Shown piece after piece: positions 34,524 to 42,607 of a DNA stretch of 64,000 nucleotides (position 1 is the first letter of the stretch; every line of letters begins with the position of its first letter). Below the pieces are notes generated by a model. That model searched no databases, was not told where the DNA came from, and was given only the letters and a program-made list of their open reading frames with translations. Both the position numbers and the translations under genes were made by a program. The DNA comes from Billgrantia zhangzhouensis (GTDB lineage Bacteria; Pseudomonadota; Gammaproteobacteria; Pseudomonadales; Halomonadaceae), in assembly GCF_021404465.1 (NCBI RefSeq), contig NZ_JABFTT010000012.1, forward strand, positions 110,575 to 174,574. Direction: 5' to 3'.

Positions 34524-35231
34524 TCACGTCTCGTATTCGTCGTGACGCCGGTTCCACACGTAGGGTGGCGTTTGCGGCCAGCCGGGGGGCGAGTCCTCCC
34601 AGGTTTCCTGACGGCCGTAGGGCGTCAGGTCCAGGTAGGTCCATAGGCTGCCCAGGTACTCCACGCCGCGCTTGCCGCTGAAGTAGGTACGATACACCCG
34701 CTCGCCGTCGCGCAGAAAAACGCTGATACCATGCCGTTCGCCGCGGTCGGTGTCGGGGGCGTCGCAGTGGCAGCTCGTCACGCCCATGTCCTGGTTGAAA
34801 CGACTATTCAGCGACGAGTACCACGTCGGGTGCTGCCAGCCCATACGCGCCTGGTAGCGTATGAGCTTCTCCCGTGGCGCCCGGGAGACCAGCACCAGGG
34901 TGGTATCGCGGGCGTTCAGGTGGGCGGGGTGGGTCATGGCGTCCACCACCCAGGAGCAGCCGTCGCAGCCGGCCTCCCAGTCGGGCCCGAACATGAAATG
35001 GTAAACGATCAACTGGCGGCGCCCCTCGAACAGGTCGAGCAGGGTGGCTTCGCCCTGTGGCCCTTCGAAGGCGTAATCGGTGCGCACCTCGGTCATCGGC
35101 AAATGGCGCCGCGCGGCGTTGAGCCTGTCGCGTTCACGCGTATGGGCCTTTTCACGCGCGACCTGTTCCTCCAGGGCGCTGCGCCACGCCTCTTCGGAGA
35201 CGATGGAAGGCAGGGCGGTAGACCGGTTCAT
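34524..35231 (-). CDS. DUF899 thioredoxin-like family protein
   Basis: The 235-residue protein shows DUF899 blocks: EVRTDYAFEGPQGEATLLDL, IVYHFMFGPDWEAGCDGCSW, a WQHPTWYSSLNSRFNQDMGV segment and VYRTYFSGKRGVEYLG. The fold is thioredoxin-like with a GCDGC motif; the reaction is unknown. Family members are often encoded with ArsR regulators and SRPBCC (AHSA1) proteins, as here. It is the last gene of an ArsR - SRPBCC remnant - DUF899 unit. Confidence 0.88.
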   Translation of the reverse strand: MNRSTALPSIVSEEAWRSALEEQVAREKAHTRERDRLNAARRHLPMTEVRTDYAFEGPQGEATLLDLFEGRRQLIVYHFMFGPDWEAGCDGCSWVVDAMTHPAHLNARDTTLVLVSRAPREKLIRYQARMGWQHPTWYSSLNSRFNQDMGVTSCHCDAPDTDRGERHGISVFLRDGERVYRTYFSGKRGVEYLGSLWTYLDLTPYGRQETWEDSPPGWPQTPPYVWNRRHDEYET

Positions 35232-35244
35232 GGTGTTTCTCCAC

Positions 35245-35412
35245 TCAGGACAGGTTGACTGGCGCATTTCCATGGCGACGGGAGGCCAGCCACAGGCCGC
35301 GCTTGTCGGATTCGGTCAGGAAGGCCCAGACCCGCTCGATGGGGCCTGGCAGCAGGCGCTCGAAGCGGATGCTGTCTTCGGCAATATCCTTACCGTAGCC
35401 GCTGTCATCCAT
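35245..35412 (-). pseudogene. Truncated SRPBCC/AHSA1-domain gene
   Basis: Only the N-terminal part of an AHSA1-type domain survives: about 44 recognisable residues including RFERLLPGPIERVWAFLTES and KRGLWLAS. A frame change and 11 unrelated residues before a stop follow. Intact relatives are about 150-170 residues and continue LASGPMEP-like; here an MEMR segment in the next frame suggests the deletion joined just after this point. The start overlaps the ArsR stop, the usual layout for this operon. Most of the ligand-binding barrel is missing, so the product should be non-functional. Confidence 0.75.
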
Positions 35413-35770
35413 CTTGCCTCTCTCCCTTCGTCGATTCGCCGCCGGGATCGGCTTTGAGCGCCGCTTCCAGCGCGTTCAGGCGTTGGCTCCAGAACCCTTC
35501 GTAGAAGCTTAGCCATTGTTCCGCCTCGGCCAATGGCTCCGGCCGCAGCCTGCAGTAGTGGGTACGTCCTTCGATACGCCGTTCCACCAGCCCGGCCTGT
35601 TCCAGCACGCGCACGTGCTTGGAAACGGCGGCCAGAGAAATGGGGAACGGCGCGGCCAGCTCGCCGATCTTGCGCTCACCGACCGCCAGCCGTTCGAGCA
35701 GGGCGCGTCGGGTCGGATCGGCCAGGGCATGGAAGACCCGGTCCAGATGCGATTCGTCATATTCAACCAT
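35405..35770 (-). CDS. ArsR-family repressor of the SRPBCC/DUF899 operon
   Basis: The 121-residue protein is a winged-helix ArsR/SmtB-type regulator (FHALADPTRRALLERLAVGE, FPISLAAVSKHVRVLEQAGL, VERRIEGRTHYCRL). No metal-binding Cys pair is visible in the alpha-3 helix, fitting the SRPBCC-associated subgroup that senses organic or redox signals. The start codon lies inside one of two palindromic operators, and the promoter -10 ends 7 nt before it. The mRNA is therefore probably leaderless and the gene autorepressed. Confidence 0.9.
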   Translation of the reverse strand: MVEYDESHLDRVFHALADPTRRALLERLAVGERKIGELAAPFPISLAAVSKHVRVLEQAGLVERRIEGRTHYCRLRPEPLAEAEQWLSFYEGFWSQRLNALEAALKADPGGESTKGERQDG

Positions 35771-35817
35771 ATGGTTGATATAGGCGCAGTGAAAGGTATT
35801 GTCAACCTTTTGGTTGA
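35763..35817 (-). promoter_or_regulatory. ArsR promoter with twin palindromic operators
   Basis: Minus-strand -35 TTGACA (35800-35805) and -10 TATATC (35777-35782) are 17 bp apart. Two perfect palindromes of the form TCAACC-N4-GGTTGA overlap them: one at 35802-35817 on the -35, one at 35763-35778 on the -10 and start codon. This is a classic autorepression layout. Confidence 0.8.
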
Positions 35818-35951
35818 ATAATGTTCAAGACTCTAACGAGGGGATTGCCTCTGGCTATGAGAGCGATTGAGTTTTCTCCGCTTTACCTGAAGTTGACTTG
35901 AGGTATTAGCCTGCGCCTAACGATTGCCCTTGAGAGAAAAAGGAGAACGAC

Positions 35952-36851
35952 ATGCAGGCTGTACGGAACGCTCAACCACGCCATGAATCGGCCCGGTGGG
36001 AGACAGCGGCGCTCGATCTCGAGGCCTATCTGGCACGCATCGACTATCGGGGGCCCCTTACGCCCAGCGTGGAGACTCTCAAGGCCCTGCAGCAGGCGCA
36101 CCTCGCCGCAGTGCCGTTCGAGAACCTGGAAATCGTCACCGGCGGCAAGATCCGCATCGACCTGGAAGGCCTTCAGGACAAGCTGGTACGGCGCCGGCGC
36201 GGCGGTTATTGCCATGAGCACAACACGCTATTCGCCACGGTGCTGGACCGGCTGGGCTTCGAGGTCGCCGGGCGCAACGCGAGAATGCTGATGGGCGAGG
36301 ACGCGAGCATCGTCACTCCGCTCGGTCATACGATGTTGGTGGTAAAAGCGGAAGGTAACGACTGGATGGTCGATGTCGGGGTGGGCAATATCGGCCCGCG
36401 TGAGCCGATCCTGCTCGAAGTGAACAGCGAGGCGAGCCATGGCCCCTGGGAGTATCGCCTGGAGCGCTCGCCACTGGGGTATTGGCTGCTGCGTCATAAG
36501 CGCCTCGGTGAATGGTTCAACATCTATCAGTTCAGTAACGAACCCAACTACCGTGCCGACTCTGGCGAATACAACTATCTGGCCTCTCACCATCCCGGAT
36601 CGCCCTTCGTGCGGCGAATCGTGGCTCAGCACAACGGCGCCGAGGTACGGCTTGCGCTCACCGATCTCGAGCTGAAAATCTTCCACCCGGGCAAGGCGCC
36701 GGAGCTGCACCGGATCGCAGCCGGTGAACTGCCCAGCGTGCTGCGCGAGCGGTTCGGGCTGGCGCTGACCCAGGAGCAGGAGCGCGTGCTGCTGCGGCGA
36801 GCCGAGACGCTCGCCGACACCACCTCCGAAGGTGAGCAGCTTGGCACCTGA
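35952..36851 (+). CDS. Arylamine N-acetyltransferase
   Basis: The 299-residue protein carries the NAT catalytic triad: Cys87 in RRGGYCHEHN, His126 in PLGHTMLVV and Asp141 in WMVDVGVGN. The spacing (39 and 15) is close to that in characterised bacterial NATs. The enzyme transfers acetyl or related acyl groups from CoA to arylamines, hydrazines or similar amines in the cytoplasm. The ribosome-binding site is AAAAGGAGAACGAC before ATG. It is monocistronic and convergent with an SDR gene. About 20 extra N-terminal residues precede the usual family start. Confidence 0.92.
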   Translation: MQAVRNAQPRHESARWETAALDLEAYLARIDYRGPLTPSVETLKALQQAHLAAVPFENLEIVTGGKIRIDLEGLQDKLVRRRRGGYCHEHNTLFATVLDRLGFEVAGRNARMLMGEDASIVTPLGHTMLVVKAEGNDWMVDVGVGNIGPREPILLEVNSEASHGPWEYRLERSPLGYWLLRHKRLGEWFNIYQFSNEPNYRADSGEYNYLASHHPGSPFVRRIVAQHNGAEVRLALTDLELKIFHPGKAPELHRIAAGELPSVLRERFGLALTQEQERVLLRRAETLADTTSEGEQLGT

Positions 36852-36873
36852 GTAAGTGGCTAGAGAGGAGCCG

Positions 36874-37593
36874 CTAGAAGCGCGCATCGCCTATTGCCGG
36901 CATCACCACCTCCTTCACATAGGCACTTGGTGATAGCGTCAGCAGGGTGCGCACCAACTGCACCACGTCGTGCATGGGGATGAGTTCGCCGTTGCCGCGC
37001 TGGGCCGCGCGTTCGGGTGGCACGCCCAGGCCGTCTTCAGTATTGAGGTGGCCGAGCTGCAGGCAGGTCACCGCCAGGCGCTGCTCGCGAAAGCCCTCGC
37101 GCAGTGCCTCGGCAATGCCGCGCAGGGCGAACTTGGTGGCGCTGAAGGCGACCTCCGGCCGGCCGTGGCCGGGCAGCGCGGAGGTCGAGCCGGTGAGTAC
37201 GATGCGCGGGGAACGGGAGCGCAACAGCGCAGGAAGCAGCGCCTGGATCAGCAGGATGGCGCCGCTGACGTTGACCGTGACGATGTGCTGGATCTCGGCG
37301 GGGCTGTCAGCCAGGAAGCGGTAGTCCGGCTCGAAGGCCCGGCTTTCCCACAGCCCCAGGTTGTAGATCAGCACGTCGAGCCCGCTTGCTTCCACGGCCT
37401 CAGCCAGCGTGGCGGCCGCTCGCTCGGGAGCGGCCAGGTCGGCGGCAATCCAGTCGATCTCGATGCCGGCGCGTTCCGGCAGCCTCGTCGGAACGCTGCG
37501 CGACACGCCGATCAGGTGATCGCCTTTGTTGCCCAGCCCCTCGATGAAGGCCCGGCCCAGGCCCTGGCTCGCTCCCACGGTCATGATGCGCAT
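36874..37593 (-). CDS. SDR-family oxidoreductase with Phe at the catalytic Tyr position
   Basis: The 239-residue protein has a Rossmann nucleotide-binding motif (TVGASQGLGRAF), a D/L-segment (IAADLAAPERA) and a conserved strand (IVLTGSTSALPG). The SDR catalytic YxxxK motif reads FSATK, with Phe150 in place of Tyr and Lys154 kept; the NNAG motif is also altered to YNLG. Classical SDR reduction needs that Tyr, so it may be a non-catalytic or altered member. The start giving MRIMTVGASQ was chosen since it begins at the first beta strand. No clear operon partner. Confidence 0.85.
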   Translation of the reverse strand: MRIMTVGASQGLGRAFIEGLGNKGDHLIGVSRSVPTRLPERAGIEIDWIAADLAAPERAAATLAEAVEASGLDVLIYNLGLWESRAFEPDYRFLADSPAEIQHIVTVNVSGAILLIQALLPALLRSRSPRIVLTGSTSALPGHGRPEVAFSATKFALRGIAEALREGFREQRLAVTCLQLGHLNTEDGLGVPPERAAQRGNGELIPMHDVVQLVRTLLTLSPSAYVKEVVMPAIGDARF

Positions 37594-37760
37594 GCTTTTT
37601 CCTCTCGCTGCGGTGATGGTGTCAGGACCGTACGACCTCAAGCGCAGCTGAGGTCAAGCGGGTTGCGCTAACGTCGACGCCTCTGCTGCGCTGCCTTGCG
37701 TATCGTCCGGCGCTGCATCAGCGCTTCTGTGGCGTCTTCCTTCAGCGGCAGGCGCGAGGC

Positions 37761-38000
37761 TCAGAGAATGTCCTCACGGCGGTGTCCCATGTCCTCGAGC
37801 ATATGGTCGTCGTGCGCCAGCAGCGGCAGGAAGCGCTGGCGAAACCGCCGCCGGCGCAGGTAGTCCTGCCACTTGGTCTCGAGGGCGTGGATTAGCCCCA
37901 GCGGGGGCATGGCCGGCATGTAGAAGTCTGGCTGGGGCGGTGGGGCCGGGCGCTTCCTGGCGGTTGGCTGGGGCTGGCGCAGCGGTTCGTACTGGCTCAT
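37761..38000 (-). CDS. DUF1127 small protein
   Basis: The 79-residue protein ends in the DUF1127 region: WQDYLRRRRFRQRFLPLLA and DDHMLEDMGHRREDIL. The N-terminal half is Pro/Gln-rich. Small Arg-rich DUF1127 proteins have been linked to RNA binding and to phosphate or carbon metabolism in alphaproteobacteria; function here is open. A strong AGGAGGT ribosome-binding site precedes the chosen ATG. It is divergent from a LysR gene, a frequent arrangement for DUF1127 genes. Confidence 0.85.
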   Translation of the reverse strand: MSQYEPLRQPQPTARKRPAPPPQPDFYMPAMPPLGLIHALETKWQDYLRRRRFRQRFLPLLAHDDHMLEDMGHRREDIL

Positions 38001-38160
38001 GTCGCACCTCCTGACGGGCAGCCGCCGTCGGGGCGGTTGCCGGGTCAATTTGTGGAAAAGGAGGGTCGCGACCTCTTGAGGAAGAGCTTGGCTTGGTCTA
38101 TTGGATCAATCAAACGAAAAGGTCTACATTGTCCTTTAAGAAAAATTGAAAGGTCGAGAC

Positions 38161-39087
38161 ATGACTCAAGTTGCCTCTCCCCATACCGCCGCTCTTCAGG
38201 CTTCCGTTTCTCAGGGCTCCGTTTCTCAGGGCGTGCCACTTCTCGATAGCGACGTGCTGCGCAGCTTCGTCGCGATTGCCGAGTGCGGTAGCTTTACCCG
38301 AGCCGCACGCCAGGTGTTCCGCACCCCTTCGGCACTCAGCATGCAGATCAAGCGCCTGGAGGAAACGCTCGGCCAGGCGCTCTTCGTGCGCGAGGCCCGC
38401 CAGGTGCGGCTGACCCCGGAAGGGGAGGTGCTGCTCGGCTACGGGCGGCGCCTGCTCAAGCTCAACGAGGAGGCGGTGACACAGTTCCTGGCGCCCAGCG
38501 TCTCGGGCCGGCTGGGCTTTGGCACCACCGACGACGTAGGCACACGCATCCTGCCGGGCGTGCTGGCGCAGTTCGCCCGCTCTCACCCGGCGGTGCAGGT
38601 CGATGTGGTGGTAGGTAGCAGTCGTGAAATGCTCTCCCGACTGGATGCCGGCGAACTCGACCTGGTACTGGTCACGGCGGGCAACCCTGGACAGGAGGCG
38701 CGCGGCGAGATCGTGCACAGCGAGCCGCTGGTGTGGGCGGGTCGGGAAGGCGGGGTGGCCGCCCAGCGCTCGCCGCTACCGGTAGCGCTGGCACATCAGG
38801 GCTGCGCCTGGCGAGGCATGGCGCTGGAAGTGCTGGATCGGGCCGGCTTGAGCTACCGCATCGCCTATTCCTGCGAACACTGTGCCGGTCAGGAGGCTGC
38901 CATGATCGCCGACCTGGCGGTATCTCCGTTCCCGCAGAGCCTGGTGCGCCCACCGTTGCGGCGTATCGACCCCAGCCTGCTGCCGCCGTTGGGCGAATAT
39001 CAGCTAACGCTGGTCAAGCGGCCCGGAGCCAGCCAGGCCTGCGAAACGCTGGTGGGCTACGTAATGGGGGCTTTTGTGAACTATTGA
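38161..39087 (+). CDS. LysR-family regulator divergent from DUF1127
   Basis: The 308-residue protein has the LysR winged helix (RSFVAIAECGSFTRAARQVF, TPSALSMQIKRLEETLG, REARQVRLTPEGEVLLGYG) and an effector domain related to the LrhA/PecT group. A linker ahead of the HTH contains a 5-residue tandem repeat (SVSQG twice) from a 15-bp duplication. The divergent DUF1127 gene is the natural regulatory target. The ATG follows AAAGGTCGAGAC. Confidence 0.88.
   Translation: MTQVASPHTAALQASVSQGSVSQGVPLLDSDVLRSFVAIAECGSFTRAARQVFRTPSALSMQIKRLEETLGQALFVREARQVRLTPEGEVLLGYGRRLLKLNEEAVTQFLAPSVSGRLGFGTTDDVGTRILPGVLAQFARSHPAVQVDVVVGSSREMLSRLDAGELDLVLVTAGNPGQEARGEIVHSEPLVWAGREGGVAAQRSPLPVALAHQGCAWRGMALEVLDRAGLSYRIAYSCEHCAGQEAAMIADLAVSPFPQSLVRPPLRRIDPSLLPPLGEYQLTLVKRPGASQACETLVGYVMGAFVNY
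38203..38232 (+). repeat. 15-bp perfect tandem repeat inside the LysR gene
   Basis: TCCGTTTCTCAGGGC occurs twice back to back and encodes two SVSQG units ahead of the DNA-binding domain. In-frame slippage here would change only linker length. Confidence 0.85.
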
Positions 39088-39307
39088 GGTGCCCCTACTG
39101 GGCAGGAGATACCTGGCCGATGTTTGGTGCAGCCAGTAGCGTCAGGCGGCCCAGCGAGCCGGCCCGATCAGCTGTGCTCGGCGCGGAGACGGTTGATTGA
39201 TCTGATTATTGTGTTGTTTGTTTATGATTTATTGGGTATCCGGAATATTTGGTTGATTTCGTGTTATCGCTAGAAGGCACCTACTCGCAGCCTCTACGGA
39301 TTTCGTC

Positions 39308-39499
39308 TTGGATTCCCCTGGGGGGGGCGACAAGCCCAAGTATCGACAGCGCAATTTGGTCGAGCGTGCCTTTAGCTGGCTCAAGGTACTACGGCGAATA
39401 GCTACGCGCTATGACAAGCCGGCCCGTAGCTTTCGCGCCATGGTATGCCTGGCTTGCATAAGCCGCTGCCTACGCGCTGACTTTTCGTACAGAACCTAA
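39308..39499 (+). mobile_element. IS5-family transposase remnant (C-terminal fragment)
   Basis: The frame gives 63 residues containing RNLVERAFSWLKVLRRIATR and YDKPARSFRAMVCLACI, the C-terminal DDE region typical of IS5-family (IS427/IS1031-like) transposases. The rest of the transposase is missing. The stop lies within TTTTCGTACAGAACCTA, which looks like an IS right-end inverted repeat, but no matching left end is seen. The preceding 220 nt are unusually AT-rich and otherwise empty. It marks the left border of the amino-acid catabolic cluster. Confidence 0.75.
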
Positions 39500-39525
39500 T
39501 CCTCGATTGCGCTATCTGCGATAAC

Positions 39526-40521
39526 TCAAAGCGGGTCGATCGCTCTTTCGCAGAGTTTGAGGAGCAGCGCAACCCGGGCCTTCACCGGCGATAGATCCAC
39601 CTCTACAGACAAAGATGCGTTTGGAGCAGGAAGGATCCGCCCCTCAGCACACCGCGTGGCGACTATCACCTCAATGCCGGCGGCCTGAGCCCGAAGCGCG
39701 GCGTTCTCCAAATCATGGTGCAGGCTGCCGTTGCCTGTCGCGCCCAGCACGATTCCCGCCACTGCGGCAGGATGCCCTTCCTGCCGTTCGCGGATGAGCG
39801 TATCGATCAACTTGCCGCTAGCGCCGGCATGGCTGAGAACGATCTCTACCCGGGGCCATCTATCAGCGGTCGGCAGGGTAATTGATGCGTTCGTTTTGTT
39901 TAATGCGCCTTCTCGCGGCCAGCGCCGCAGCAGTCGTACTTGTCCCTCTTCCACATAACCGATGGGGCCGGCATCCCCGGAGCCGAACGCATTCAGACGA
40001 TAGGGATGATCCTTGCGTATATCCACCGTGCCGTGTACCTCTCCTGCGCACACTACGACTACACCCGTTGCCCCTGCTGTAGTCGCCACGGCTATCGCGT
40101 CGCACAGATTTTGCGGCCCATCCGGAGCGGAGGAGGTGGAGGGGCGCATCGCGCAAGTGAGCACAACGGGTTTGGACGACTGAATCACCGAGTGCAGGAA
40201 GAACGATGTTTCCTCGATGGTGTCCGTTCCATGCGTGATGACCAGTCCCGCGACATCATCTTGCGCCAGCCAGTGTTCGCTGCGTACACGCAAGGCGTGC
40301 CAGGTCGCGAAATCCATGTCCTTGCTATCCAGTTGAGCAATCTGCTCCGCATGCAGAGTGAACCCGTCCGGAGCGGGGATGCCGCCGAGCAGTTCGCTCA
40401 CGGGCACAGTCCCAGCGACGTAGCCAATGTTGTCACCGGCCTGTGGGGAGGAACCGGCGATGGTGCCACCGGTACCGAGAACAACGATGCGGCGGGAACC
40501 GCTAGATGTTGCGTTTTTCAT
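39526..40521 (-). CDS. L-asparaginase (type II-like)
   Basis: The 331-residue protein has both asparaginase signatures: VLGTGGTIAGSS with the nucleophile Thr, and LVITHGTDTIEETSFFLH with the second Thr-Asp pair. The CAMRPSTSSAPDGPQN block and an IRKDHP segment carrying the active-site Lys are also present. It hydrolyses Asn to Asp and ammonia. No signal peptide is evident with the chosen MKNATSSGS start, so it appears cytoplasmic. It is 16 nt downstream of the DSD1-family gene on the same strand and probably co-transcribed. Hydroxylated Asn as substrate is a context-based guess. Confidence 0.88.
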   Translation of the reverse strand: MKNATSSGSRRIVVLGTGGTIAGSSPQAGDNIGYVAGTVPVSELLGGIPAPDGFTLHAEQIAQLDSKDMDFATWHALRVRSEHWLAQDDVAGLVITHGTDTIEETSFFLHSVIQSSKPVVLTCAMRPSTSSAPDGPQNLCDAIAVATTAGATGVVVVCAGEVHGTVDIRKDHPYRLNAFGSGDAGPIGYVEEGQVRLLRRWPREGALNKTNASITLPTADRWPRVEIVLSHAGASGKLIDTLIRERQEGHPAAVAGIVLGATGNGSLHHDLENAALRAQAAGIEVIVATRCAEGRILPAPNASLSVEVDLSPVKARVALLLKLCERAIDPL

Positions 40522-40537
40522 GATGTCGACTCCTTGA

Positions 40538-41671
40538 TTACCAGCCGTAGAAGCGAAGCCAAGTCTCGGTATTGCCATCGGACATCACGGCCTGGTACTC
40601 AGGATGTTGCGCACCGGTCGCGCACGCATGATTGGGCAGGATGCGCAACCGCATGCCGATGGGGAAACGTTCCGCAATGCTGCGGTCCGGCTCACCGGTA
40701 CGGGACAGGATCCCATGCTCCTGGTTGGCACCGCTCAGGATATAACCTTCCAGCACCTTCCCGTCTGCGGAGCACACTTGGCCGTAGCCGAAGTCATGCT
40801 GCTGTTTTTGTGTGCCGCGATCACGGCTCATCGCCATCCAACCGGCATCGACGATGGCCCACCCCTTCTCTTCCTGGTGGCCAATGACGGTCGTGAGGAC
40901 ACTCAGTGCGATGTCGTCTACCGTGCACACGCCAACATTGCGCATCACCAGGTCGAAAAACACGTAGACGCCGGCCCGCACCTCAGTCACATCGTCGAAA
41001 TGTTCGGCCGACAAAGCCGTCGGAGTCGATCCGACGCTAACAACAGGGCACGACAAGCCAACATCACGAAGTCTCTGAGCCGCACGCACGGCGCCCGCCC
41101 GTTCCTGTTCAGCGATAGCCAGCAAGGCTGCAGGGTTGTCGTAGTCGTAGCTGGATCCCGCATGGGTCATGATGCCACCCAGGCGCATGCCAGCATCCTG
41201 AAGCACACTCGCCACCTCCAGCAGGACATCTTCTTCTGGCTTGATGCCTGAGCGGTGACCGTCGGTGTCGATCTCGATCCATACCTCAAAAACTTCCCCA
41301 TGCGCTTTACCGAAGCTTCCGATTTCCCGGGCCGCTGCGGCATTGTCCGCGAGGATCTTCAGATCGCAGCCACGTTGACGAAGCGCGAGCGCTGGCGGGA
41401 GCTTGCTCGGCACCATGCCAACGGCATACAGGATGTCGGTAATCCCTGCGTCGAAGAACTGCTCGGCCTCCTTGAGCGTCGAGACGGTGATGCCCTGCGC
41501 CCCGGCTGCTATCTGCGCCCACGCGACGGACGGGCACTTGCTGGTCTTGACATGTGGGCGGAAGCGCACTCCGAGGGCGTTCATGCGCTCCTGCATGCGT
41601 TCGATGTTGTGCTGCATGCGCTGCGTGTCGATGAGGGCGGTGGGCGTGCCAAGTTCTTGCATGGTGGTCAT
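40538..41671 (-). CDS. DSD1-family PLP enzyme (D-threonine/3-hydroxyaspartate aldolase or D-serine dehydratase type)
   Basis: The 377-residue fold-type III PLP enzyme has the PLP-Lys segment VRFRPHVKTSKCP, an alanine-racemase-like barrel (VWIEIDTDGHRSG, MTHAGSSYDY) and a C-terminal metal-site region (RLRILPNHACATG) carrying the His-x-Cys pair of the D-threonine aldolase/D-serine dehydratase family. Members cleave or dehydrate D-3-hydroxy amino acids, including D-threo-3-hydroxyaspartate. The ATG giving MTTMQELGTP was chosen. It is divergent from a DauR-like regulator, with a strong inverted-repeat operator between them. The exact substrate among the DSD1 group cannot be fixed. Confidence 0.88.
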   Translation of the reverse strand: MTTMQELGTPTALIDTQRMQHNIERMQERMNALGVRFRPHVKTSKCPSVAWAQIAAGAQGITVSTLKEAEQFFDAGITDILYAVGMVPSKLPPALALRQRGCDLKILADNAAAAREIGSFGKAHGEVFEVWIEIDTDGHRSGIKPEEDVLLEVASVLQDAGMRLGGIMTHAGSSYDYDNPAALLAIAEQERAGAVRAAQRLRDVGLSCPVVSVGSTPTALSAEHFDDVTEVRAGVYVFFDLVMRNVGVCTVDDIALSVLTTVIGHQEEKGWAIVDAGWMAMSRDRGTQKQQHDFGYGQVCSADGKVLEGYILSGANQEHGILSRTGEPDRSIAERFPIGMRLRILPNHACATGAQHPEYQAVMSDGNTETWLRFYGW

Positions 41672-41710
41672 GGGAGGCGCTCGCTCAGGAAACGTGGTGA
41701 AGTTGTATGT

Positions 41711-41742
41711 TGACAGATTGTCCATCTTTGGACAAACTGTCA
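41711..41742. promoter_or_regulatory. 14-bp inverted-repeat operator between DSD1 and DauR-like genes
   Basis: Left arm TGACAGATTGTCCA and right arm TGGACAAACTGTCA are inverted copies with a single mismatch, separated by TCTT. It lies 40 nt upstream of the DSD1 start and 28 nt upstream of the regulator start, well placed to control both divergent promoters. Binding by the adjacent DauR-like regulator is inferred. Confidence 0.8.
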
Positions 41743-41769
41743 AAAACATCAACGACACCGGCCCTTGCC

Positions 41770-42399
41770 ATGACACAACGTACTCAGGAGCAGCGGTTGC
41801 TGCTCGAGCAACTCAAACAGGTCGCTGACGGGCTCGCCAAGACGTTCGCTCCATTCTGCGAGGTCGTGGTGCACGACCTGCTGGACCCCTCACACGCCGT
41901 GCTCGCGATCCACAACAACCTTTCTGGCCGCGAAGTCGGCCATCCGGCCACCGAGCTCGGACTTGCCCGCATCATGGATGCCGAGTTCGAGCAGGTCATC
42001 GCCAACTATCCCAATAGCTTCTCAGATGGCCGCCAGGTCAAGAGCACCTCGATCGGCATCAAGGATTCCGATGGGCGATACATTGCAGCGCTCTGTATGA
42101 ACGTCGACCTCACCGTGTTCCAGGGCTTTCAAGGCATGTTGAATCAGTTCGTCGATATTCAGATGGCCCCCCCCGCCAAAGAGTCGCTGGACCCTACGGG
42201 CGCAGACGCCATCCGTGCCCGCATCGATGAGTTCGCAGCACGCCTGGCCACCACGCCGCGAGCCCTTAAGGCGGAAGACCGTCGCACCCTAGTCAAGGAG
42301 TTGAAGGCGGAGGGCTTGCTGGAGTTACGTCGCGCGATGGAAATCGTTGCCGCGCACTTGGGGGTCTCCCGCGCATCGGTATACAGCTATGCGAAGTGA
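41770..42399 (+). CDS. DauR/YheO-like transcriptional regulator (PAS_6 + HTH_22)
   Basis: The 209-residue protein has an N-terminal YheO-type PAS domain (LAKTFAPFCEVVVHDLLDP; FSDGRQVKSTSIGIKDSDGR) and a C-terminal DauR-type helix-turn-helix (AMEIVAAHLGVSRASVYSYA). DauR represses D-arginine catabolism in Pseudomonas, and relatives control D-amino-acid or hydroxyamino-acid genes. The start was placed after the operator palindrome; an ATG 63 nt earlier lies inside the operator and is less likely. It probably regulates the divergent DSD1-asparaginase genes and perhaps the downstream dehydratase. Confidence 0.88.
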   Translation: MTQRTQEQRLLLEQLKQVADGLAKTFAPFCEVVVHDLLDPSHAVLAIHNNLSGREVGHPATELGLARIMDAEFEQVIANYPNSFSDGRQVKSTSIGIKDSDGRYIAALCMNVDLTVFQGFQGMLNQFVDIQMAPPAKESLDPTGADAIRARIDEFAARLATTPRALKAEDRRTLVKELKAEGLLELRRAMEIVAAHLGVSRASVYSYAK

Positions 42400-42607
42400 C
42401 AGCCGCATCTTGAGCTTTTGGAGTACAGACGCGGCTCATTCCGGACGAGGTGTTTTGGTCATTCGCGAGGTCCCTGAGCCGCATTCGACATGACTGAATT
42501 TGTGCTGCAGGAGCTGAGCGTAGATCGGCTCATTTACCAAAAGCATCCGCGGTCGGCGCGGGTATCGGCACTGTATGGCCTAGGAGACAGGCCAAGAGAG
42601 GACTCCA

